From contig DOTD01000001.1 in the NCBI GenBank assembly GCA_003513005.1, positions 1-10,859 on the forward strand: a stretch of 10,859 nt of DNA, given 5' to 3'. The notes under the pieces were generated by a model. It was given only the letters and a program-made list of their open reading frames with translations. It had not been told where the DNA came from and did not search any database. Source of the stretch: Desulfotomaculum sp. (lineage in GTDB: Bacteria > Bacillota > Desulfotomaculia > Desulfotomaculales > Nap2-2B). The translations under genes and the position numbers were made by a program. Every line of letters starts with the position of its first letter. The stretch's first letter is position 1. Of the stretch, positions 6,374 through 10,859 are shown piece by piece.

Positions 6374-7528
6374 ATGAAAATTTTATTTTGGGCTGCTGCC
6401 GCCCTTACTTTTTACACGTTTTTTCTTTATCCCGTTTTTTTGTCCTTAGTTGTGCGGATGATTCTAAAAAGAAAACCGGAACCGCCCGGACTTCCCGATG
6501 AACAGGAATGGCCGCGGGTTTCACTGATCATCGCCGCCCATAATGAAGAGAAAGTTATTGAAAAGAAACTTTTAAACACGGCGGAGCTTGACTATCCTCC
6601 CGGGCAGCTGGAGGTTATTGTTGTTTCGGATAATTCCACGGATGGTACCAACGAGATAGTCAGGAAATATGAGAACAAAGGCGTCATCCTTGTGGAAGTA
6701 GACCAGCGGCGGGGCAAGACCTTTGCCCAAAACCAGGCGGCCAGAGCAGCTGCGGGGAAGATTCTGTTCTTCTCAGACGCAAATTCAATCTGGGAAAAGG
6801 ATGCGTTATGGTGTCTGGCGGCGAGGTTTGAGAATCCGGGAACAGGTTATGTTTGCGGCAGGTTAAAGTATGTTAACGAAGAGACCGGAAGCGGCTTCTC
6901 GGAAGGGTTGTACTGGAGGTATGAGCTGTACCTGCGCTTTTTAGAATCAAGCATTTTTTCGATTACTGCCGGAAACGGGGCTGTCTATGCAGTCAGGGCC
7001 GGCGATTATCTGGAGATAGACGACCTTTACTGCCATGATCTGGAGCTTCCGCACGAGTTGGTTAAAAGGGGAAAGCTCGCTTTATACGAGCCTGCGGCTG
7101 TTGCCTGGGAAAAAGCAGCCGGGGAAGCCGAAGAGGAATACGCGCGCAAAGTAAGGATGTTAAGCAGGACATGGCGGCGCATACTGACGGGGCCCAGCCT
7201 TTACAACCCTTTTAAATACGGTCCCGTATACTCCTGGATGATGATTTCCCACAGGCTGCTCAGGTATCTGATTCCATTCTTGCAGATTATTATTTTTAGC
7301 TCTTCATTGTTTTTAAAAAACAGCAGCCCGGTTTACCTGGCTGCTTTTACCGCCCAACTGGTTTTTTATGCGCTTGCCCTTGCCGGTAAAGTGTTTAAAT
7401 TAAAGAACAGGTTGTTCTTTGTGCCTTATTATTTTTGTATGTTTAACCTGGCGTCTCTGGTTGGATTTTTTAAAGCCCTTTCAAGAAATGTGTCCCCTGT
7501 GTGGGAAAAGGCCGACAGCACCCGGTGA
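6374..7528 (+). CDS. Membrane-associated family 2 glycosyltransferase
   Basis: Processive-type GT2 (GT-A fold) expected to add a sugar from a nucleotide donor at the inner membrane face. I choose ATG at 6374 (384 aa) because GGAGG at 6361-6365 sits 8 nt before it. The in-frame ATG at 6341 has no SD. Domains: N-terminal transmembrane segment (5-28), catalytic domain from VSLIIAAHNEEKVIEKKLLN (49-68), VVSDNSTDGT (83-92, nucleotide site), FFSDANSIW (132-140, metal-binding D135 in a DxN form), TAGNGAVYAVR (198-208), HDLELP (221-226, acidic catalytic region) and RTWRR (265-269, in place of the QxxRW motif). About three C-terminal transmembrane segments follow (298-314, 320-341, 347-367). It is divergent from the FemAB operon and converges on the dehydratase gene 23 nt away, with no obvious terminator between. 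Sugar and acceptor unknown. Confidence 0.93.
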   Translation: MKILFWAAAALTFYTFFLYPVFLSLVVRMILKRKPEPPGLPDEQEWPRVSLIIAAHNEEKVIEKKLLNTAELDYPPGQLEVIVVSDNSTDGTNEIVRKYENKGVILVEVDQRRGKTFAQNQAARAAAGKILFFSDANSIWEKDALWCLAARFENPGTGYVCGRLKYVNEETGSGFSEGLYWRYELYLRFLESSIFSITAGNGAVYAVRAGDYLEIDDLYCHDLELPHELVKRGKLALYEPAAVAWEKAAGEAEEEYARKVRMLSRTWRRILTGPSLYNPFKYGPVYSWMMISHRLLRYLIPFLQIIIFSSSLFLKNSSPVYLAAFTAQLVFYALALAGKVFKLKNRLFFVPYYFCMFNLASLVGFFKALSRNVSPVWEKADSTR

Positions 7529-7551
7529 CAGATGCGCCGGCCCGCTGCCTT

Positions 7552-8970
7552 TTATTTTGCTTCTCTTAAATTATTCAAAAAATCGCTCAGCATTTTTCTG
7601 ACCTGCGCTTCTGCATAAGAAAACTCAGGGTCTTCCAGAGTGTGCAGCAGGCGCTGGATACCTTCGTAATTGTTCCTGCCGTATACCGCCATTATCTTTT
7701 CATGCCTTGTGGGCATAATTCTTTCTTCATCATTAAAAAGGCTCTCCGAAATTTTTTCACCCGGCCTGATCCCGATATACTTTATGGGGATATCCTTTCC
7801 CGGCTTCAAGTCCTTTAGCCCGATCATCTTAAAAGCAAGGTCCCTGATCGAGATTGGTTCTCCCATATCCAGGACAAAAATCTCCCCGCCTTTGGTCATG
7901 GCTCCCGCTTGAATTACCAACTGCGCCGCCTCACTCACCGTCATAAAATAACGGGTCATTTCGGGATGTGTTATGGTGAGCGGTCCGCCTAGAGAAATCT
8001 GTCTTTCAAACAGGGGCAGCACGCTTCCCCTGCTGCCCAGGATATTGCCGAAACGGACGCAGGCATATTTTGTCAATTTTTTTTCATTCATCAGCTGGAC
8101 AATAATTTCCGCCGCCCTTTTAGTGGCGCCCATGATACTTGTCGGTTCAACCGCCTTGTCGGTTGAGATAAAGATAAACCTTCCGCAGCCTCCTGCTATG
8201 GCTGCGCTGCAAAGAACCTTTGTGCCGATGATGTTTTTCTTGACAGCTTCTTCAGGGTTTTTTTCCATGTACGGGACATGCTTGTGCGCGGCGGCGTGAA
8301 AAACGATTCCAGGCTTATATTTTTTAAATAACCTGTTCATTCTGCCTGCATCCTTGATGTCCCCTATTTCGCTGATTATTCTGACCCGGGGGTGGCTGAT
8401 CTTCAGACTCTGTTCAATTTCATAAATACTGTTCTCACCGCGTCCCAACAGGATTAGTTTTTTTGGTTTGTTATCGGCTACGCTTCTGGATAGTTCCGAG
8501 CCGACCGAGCCCCCGGCGCCTGTAATCAGAACGACCTGATCTCTCAGGTAACTTATTATTCCGCCGATATCAAGTGAAAGCGGCTTGCGCCCCAGCAGAT
8601 CTTCAATTTGGACATCCCGGATTGGGCGGACGTTTATTTTTCCTGTGTTCAGATCGTAGATACCGGACATAATTTTAACCTTGGACCTGGTCTTCATGCA
8701 TATCTCAAGAATATTGCTTATTTCACCGGGAGGGGCCGAGGGGATGGCCAGAATGACCTCATCAAATCCATACCTGGAATTCAGCCCGGTGATATCGCGC
8801 CTGTTTCCCAATACAGGCAGGCCGCAGAATTCAGTACCTTTTTTCTTGGGGTCATCATCGATAAAGCCTATAATCTTTCGGTCTTTCGAGGAGCCGCCGA
8901 GGGCTTCGATGACTTTTTTTCCAGCCAATCCCGCGCCGATAACAAGAGTTCTCTTTTGTCTGTTTTCCAT
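7552..8970 (-). CDS. CapD/PglF/WbpM-like nucleoside-diphosphate-sugar 4,6-dehydratase, soluble form
   Basis: Expected to convert a UDP-HexNAc (typically UDP-GlcNAc) to the 4-keto-6-deoxy form with bound NAD(P)+. There are two Rossmann parts: an N-terminal CoA-binding-like domain starting VIGAGLAGKKV (10-20), and a catalytic SDR domain starting LITGAGGSVGSEL (148-160). HAAAHKHVPYMEKNP (225-239), FISTDKAVEPTSIMGATK (267-284) and RFGNILGSRGSVLPLF are diagnostic. The usual YxxxK is MxxxK here (M280, K284), as known in WbpM/PglF-type enzymes. At 472 aa it has the two cytosolic domains but lacks the four or so N-terminal membrane helices of PglF/WbpM, so it should be soluble. ATG at 8970 follows GAGGTTGA. 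It is transcribed alone, divergent from the CBM-LysM gene. A -10-like TATAAT on the - strand (9095-9090) could serve it. It probably feeds the aminotransferase at 1260-2369. Confidence 0.94.
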   Translation of the reverse strand: MENRQKRTLVIGAGLAGKKVIEALGGSSKDRKIIGFIDDDPKKKGTEFCGLPVLGNRRDITGLNSRYGFDEVILAIPSAPPGEISNILEICMKTRSKVKIMSGIYDLNTGKINVRPIRDVQIEDLLGRKPLSLDIGGIISYLRDQVVLITGAGGSVGSELSRSVADNKPKKLILLGRGENSIYEIEQSLKISHPRVRIISEIGDIKDAGRMNRLFKKYKPGIVFHAAAHKHVPYMEKNPEEAVKKNIIGTKVLCSAAIAGGCGRFIFISTDKAVEPTSIMGATKRAAEIIVQLMNEKKLTKYACVRFGNILGSRGSVLPLFERQISLGGPLTITHPEMTRYFMTVSEAAQLVIQAGAMTKGGEIFVLDMGEPISIRDLAFKMIGLKDLKPGKDIPIKYIGIRPGEKISESLFNDEERIMPTRHEKIMAVYGRNNYEGIQRLLHTLEDPEFSYAEAQVRKMLSDFLNNLREAK

Positions 8971-8991
8971 TTACTCAACCTCTAAACTGGT

Positions 8992-10419
8992 ATGGATGAT
9001 TTTTTTCTATCTTATGGAAAACTTTCCCCGAAGGTGCCGGATTGGATTAAAGGCTTTAAGTCTTTTGTCATAAACAAACCAAAAAGCATATTATATAAAA
9101 TCCAAGCAAAGCTAAGGGGTTATAAAAATAAGGAGGGATTGAGAATTAGAAAGTTAAAGCTTGCGTTAGTAGTTTTTATCAGCCTGGTTTTAGTGGTTGC
9201 CCTGGCTTACCTGATTGGCATATACCTGGACGGCGGTTCAGAGAAGAATGCTTCCAAAGTATCAGAAAAAGCGGCAGAAAATAAGAACACAGTGCTTGAG
9301 GCGGTTATCTTAAACGACGACTTCGAAAAAGGAAGTCTCGGTTGGCGAAATCCGGAAGCGATTCAGAAGGAAGACAACGGGAACCACTATATAATCAATA
9401 ACTGCAGCTGGGAAGTATGTCAGGAAATGAATCTTTTACCCCATACGACGTATGCGGTATCCGCCAACACCAAAAAAGGAACCGCTCAGGGGCCCGCCCG
9501 GATCGCATTTAGCTTTCTGGATATTAACGGTGTAAAACTTCCCCAATTTTACGACATCAAATACACACACACCGGAGGTGGCTGGGAAAAAATACCCCGG
9601 CAGTTCATCATGGTTCCCAAAAATGCCGCCACTGCTTGGATTTATTTATTGTCTGAGGACCCCAAGGGCTATCATTGCTTTGATAATATTACGGTGACCA
9701 GGACGAGTGAAATTGGAGACAGGAAGGCAACCGAAATGAATGCGGACCAGAACGAGCTGATGATCAACGGGGATTTCGAAATGGGTCTTTACGGCTGGAT
9801 TGGGATGGCGGACAGGATTAAGTATGAAAACGGGAACAGGTTTTTAAGAAACGGGTACAACTGGGAAACATTCCAGATTATTGACGTAAATCCTGGCCAA
9901 AAGTACCTCATTACTGCAGAAACCAGAAAGGGAACATCCAGTAAGCCGGCCCGGATAAAAGTGGTTTTTCTCAACCAGGACGAAAAGAGAGTGCCGGAGT
10001 TCTTTAACATACTTCATAGCTTTGATACGACAGGATGGGAGAATGTCACCGAAGTTATTCAGGCGCCTTCGTCTGTCAACCAGTTAAGGGTATACTTGCT
10101 TGCGGACGACCCGGAAGGAAACGGGACCTACTGTGACTTTGACAGTATTTCCTTAAAGGCTGTCACTGATGAAGAGTTAAAGAAAAAGCTCATTAAGAAC
10201 AGCGGCTTGACAAGGATGATCAACGGTTCTCAGAAAAGCGGCCAGTATGTTGTTAAAGAGGGGGATACGGTCAGCGGTTTAGCACGGCAGTTTAATATAC
10301 CGGAGCAGGAATTGATCTCCGCAAATGCCTTTTCAGATCCTGGCAGGCTGGAAATCGGCCAGATAATTTATCTGCCTCAAGGAAATACGCAAAGTCTGAA
10401 TCAAACGGTAGCCCCATAA
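8992..10419 (+). CDS. Membrane-anchored protein with two tandem CBM-like domains and a C-terminal LysM
   Basis: Surface protein predicted to bind carbohydrate and peptidoglycan. Positions on the longest form (475 aa): basic N-terminal stretch (1-55), one transmembrane segment (56-78), a polar linker, two homologous beta-sandwich repeats (105-236 and 255-390), and a LysM domain (418-463; YVVKEGDTVSGLARQFNIPE, NAFSDPGRLEIGQIIYLPQG). Each repeat begins NxDFExGxxGW and shares ENGN/DNGN, WExxQ, KGTxxxPARI, GWE and YLLxxDPxG, as in CBM_4_9/CBM22-like modules. No hydrolase domain is present. The start is doubtful. ATG at 8992 has no SD and leaves only 21 nt to the divergent dehydratase gene. A promoter-like pair (9065-9094) and a strong SD (AAGGAGGG, 9130-9137) lie inside the frame. 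The SD points to an ATT at 9145 (424 aa, RKLKLALVV then the TM). TTG at 9139 is too close to the SD. Domain calls good; role inferred. Confidence 0.88.
   Translation: MDDFFLSYGKLSPKVPDWIKGFKSFVINKPKSILYKIQAKLRGYKNKEGLRIRKLKLALVVFISLVLVVALAYLIGIYLDGGSEKNASKVSEKAAENKNTVLEAVILNDDFEKGSLGWRNPEAIQKEDNGNHYIINNCSWEVCQEMNLLPHTTYAVSANTKKGTAQGPARIAFSFLDINGVKLPQFYDIKYTHTGGGWEKIPRQFIMVPKNAATAWIYLLSEDPKGYHCFDNITVTRTSEIGDRKATEMNADQNELMINGDFEMGLYGWIGMADRIKYENGNRFLRNGYNWETFQIIDVNPGQKYLITAETRKGTSSKPARIKVVFLNQDEKRVPEFFNILHSFDTTGWENVTEVIQAPSSVNQLRVYLLADDPEGNGTYCDFDSISLKAVTDEELKKKLIKNSGLTRMINGSQKSGQYVVKEGDTVSGLARQFNIPEQELISANAFSDPGRLEIGQIIYLPQGNTQSLNQTVAP
9065..9094 (+). promoter_or_regulatory. Candidate sigma-A promoter for the CBM-LysM gene, possibly bidirectional
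   Basis: TTGTCA (9065-9070), 18-nt spacer, TATTAT (9089-9094). The overlapping palindromic TTATATAA at 9091-9098 also gives a perfect TATAAT on the - strand (9095-9090), which could serve the divergent dehydratase gene, though no good - strand -35 is seen. If used rightward, transcription starts after the ATG at 8992 and the protein must start later. Confidence 0.45.
9130..9137 (+). promoter_or_regulatory. Strong SD inside the CBM-LysM frame, pointing to ATT
   Basis: AAGGAGGG with its GGAGG core 8 nt before ATT (9145-9147) and only 2 nt before TTG (9139-9141). The codons after ATT (R-K-L-K, then a hydrophobic run) look like a natural signal-anchor start. Confidence 0.45.
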
Positions 10420-10440
10420 AAGCTGCTTTATTGTGCAACA

Positions 10441-10476
10441 AGGAGGCGTTTATCCTTAACCTGCGCCCCCTTTTTT
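10441..10476 (+). terminator. Probable Rho-independent terminator of the CBM-LysM gene
   Basis: AGGAGGCG (10441-10448) can pair with CGCCCCCT (10464-10471) with one A-C mismatch across a 15-nt loop, and a run of six T follows (10471-10476). The stem is imperfect and the loop is long, but it lies 22 nt after the stop codon, in the expected place. Confidence 0.6.
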
Positions 10477-10486
10477 ACGACAAATT

Positions 10487-10515
10487 ATTACATTATTTCC
10501 TTATTGTTATATAAT
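10487..10515 (+). promoter_or_regulatory. Sigma-A-like promoter in the AT-rich right end
   Basis: ATTACA (10487-10492), exact 17-nt spacer, perfect TATAAT (10510-10515). The predicted start near 10522 is only about 8 nt before the first ATG (10530). That fits either a near-leaderless message or a leader RNA ending at the hairpin 10568-10592. Confidence 0.55.
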
Positions 10516-10529
10516 GTCGGATGTGATAA

Positions 10530-10853
10530 ATGTTAATCATAAACAATAGGGGAATAAGTTGTATAGCAAGGGTATCCGTTAAGGTTACCCTTCTTCCTTT
10601 TTTATGCTATTTGATTCTATTGGTTTGGCGCCAATCACCACCATGCCCAACAAGCAGGAGAACAATATTAATGACAGTTTACGATGTGCTGAACAGTTTT
10701 AAAACAATGTATCTGCATTTCACAGGAGTAAATGAAAGGATTCTATTTCTAAACTCCCCAAAAGTAATCGATATAATACCTGTTCTTATTGAGATACTAC
10801 TTGTGTTTAGTATATTTCTTTCTGTGCGGGGATTTAAAAGGAAAAATAAATAA
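10530..10853 (+). CDS. Small hypothetical membrane protein
   Basis: I do not recognise this protein. The 107-residue frame has two hydrophobic segments, about 20-34 (VTLLPFLCYLILLVW) and 82-98 (DIIPVLIEILLVFSIFL), with a ~45-residue polar stretch between and a very basic C-terminus (RGFKRKNK). The sequence is clearly more AT-rich than the genes to its left. ATG at 10530 has only a weak SD and would be almost at the 5' end of the predicted transcript. ATG at 10671, with AGGAG 10 nt upstream (10656-10660), would give a 60-aa protein with one transmembrane segment and would start after the terminator-like hairpin. The stop at 10851-10853 is 6 nt from the window edge. That this is a real gene is moderately likely; no function can be given. 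Confidence 0.5.
   Translation: MLIINNRGISCIARVSVKVTLLPFLCYLILLVWRQSPPCPTSRRTILMTVYDVLNSFKTMYLHFTGVNERILFLNSPKVIDIIPVLIEILLVFSIFLSVRGFKRKNK
10568..10603 (+). terminator. Terminator-like hairpin (attenuator or small-RNA end) early in a transcript
   Basis: AAGGGTATCC (10568-10577) and GGTTACCCTT (10583-10592) form nine base pairs with one T-T mismatch around a GTTAA loop. A T-rich tract with six terminal T follows (10593-10603). It lies about 45 nt after the predicted transcription start and inside the beginning of the small membrane ORF. It could end a leader RNA of about 80 nt. A chance hairpin in coding sequence is possible. Confidence 0.4.
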
Positions 10854-10859
10854 AACACT

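Noticed and set aside
7529..7551. Terminator between the convergent GT2 and dehydratase genes
   Set aside because: The region is GC-rich, but I could not form a stem followed by a T-run on either strand.
10625..10634. Palindrome TTGGCGCCAA as an operator
   Set aside because: A single 10-nt palindrome inside an ORF is expected by chance, with no second copy seen.
10530..10853. VanZ-like identity for the small membrane ORF
   Set aside because: A Trp-x-x-Ser/Pro pattern after the first hydrophobic segment is faintly similar, but the other conserved blocks of VanZ proteins are not visible.
1..10859. CRISPR array, tRNA, rRNA, insertion sequence or phage genes
   Set aside because: No regularly spaced repeats, no tRNA-like cloverleaf, no transposase or integrase motifs and no flanking inverted repeats were seen.

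Overview
The window looks like a surface-polysaccharide locus from a Gram-positive Firmicute. Genes are preceded by strong GGAGG-type ribosome binding sites. A LytR-CpsA-Psr (LCP) protein, a FemAB-like acyltransferase and a LysM protein are present. Protein sequence style and moderate base composition resemble spore-forming Peptococcaceae such as Pelotomaculum or Desulfotomaculum. That placement is an impression from family resemblance, not a computed result.

Layout from left to right. (1) 1-587, + strand: what looks like the C-terminal remnant of a family 31 glycoside hydrolase. (2) 602-3278, - strand: an LCP-family glycopolymer transferase, a DegT/DnrJ-type sugar aminotransferase and a membrane-anchored DUF218/YdcF protein. 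(3) 3332-3358: an intrinsic terminator on the - strand closing the next operon. (4) 3423-6194, - strand: a 15-codon leader ORF with a strong SD, a FemAB-like acyltransferase whose first ~30 residues resemble the C-terminal tail of a UDP-glucose dehydrogenase, a PglC/WcaJ-type phosphoglycosyl transferase, and an SDR nucleotide-sugar epimerase. These are packed with 1-13 nt gaps or overlaps. (5) 6374-7528, +: a membrane GT2 glycosyltransferase. (6) 7552-8970, -: a soluble PglF/WbpM-like 4,6-dehydratase. (7) 8992-10419, +: a membrane-anchored protein with two tandem CBM-like sandwiches and a C-terminal LysM. (8) 10420-10859: terminator, promoter, a second terminator-like hairpin and an AT-rich small membrane ORF.

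Inferred logic: the dehydratase plus aminotransferase could make a UDP-4-amino-4,6-dideoxy sugar. The phosphoglycosyl transferase would load the first sugar-phosphate on undecaprenyl phosphate, and the GT2 enzyme would extend it. The FemAB-like protein may acylate an amino sugar or a peptidoglycan bridge. The LCP protein may attach the finished polymer to the wall, and the CBM-CBM-LysM protein may hold it between membrane and peptidoglycan. No flippase, polymerase or chain-length regulator is visible, so the locus probably continues outside.

Most notable points: (a) the CBM-CBM-LysM membrane protein, an unusual candidate polysaccharide tether; (b) a probable collapsed dehydrogenase gene fused into the leader of the FemAB gene; (c) two membrane-protein genes where a good SD points to an ATA or ATT codon rather than ATG/GTG/TTG; (d) a promoter followed within about 80 nt by a terminator-like hairpin at the right edge.
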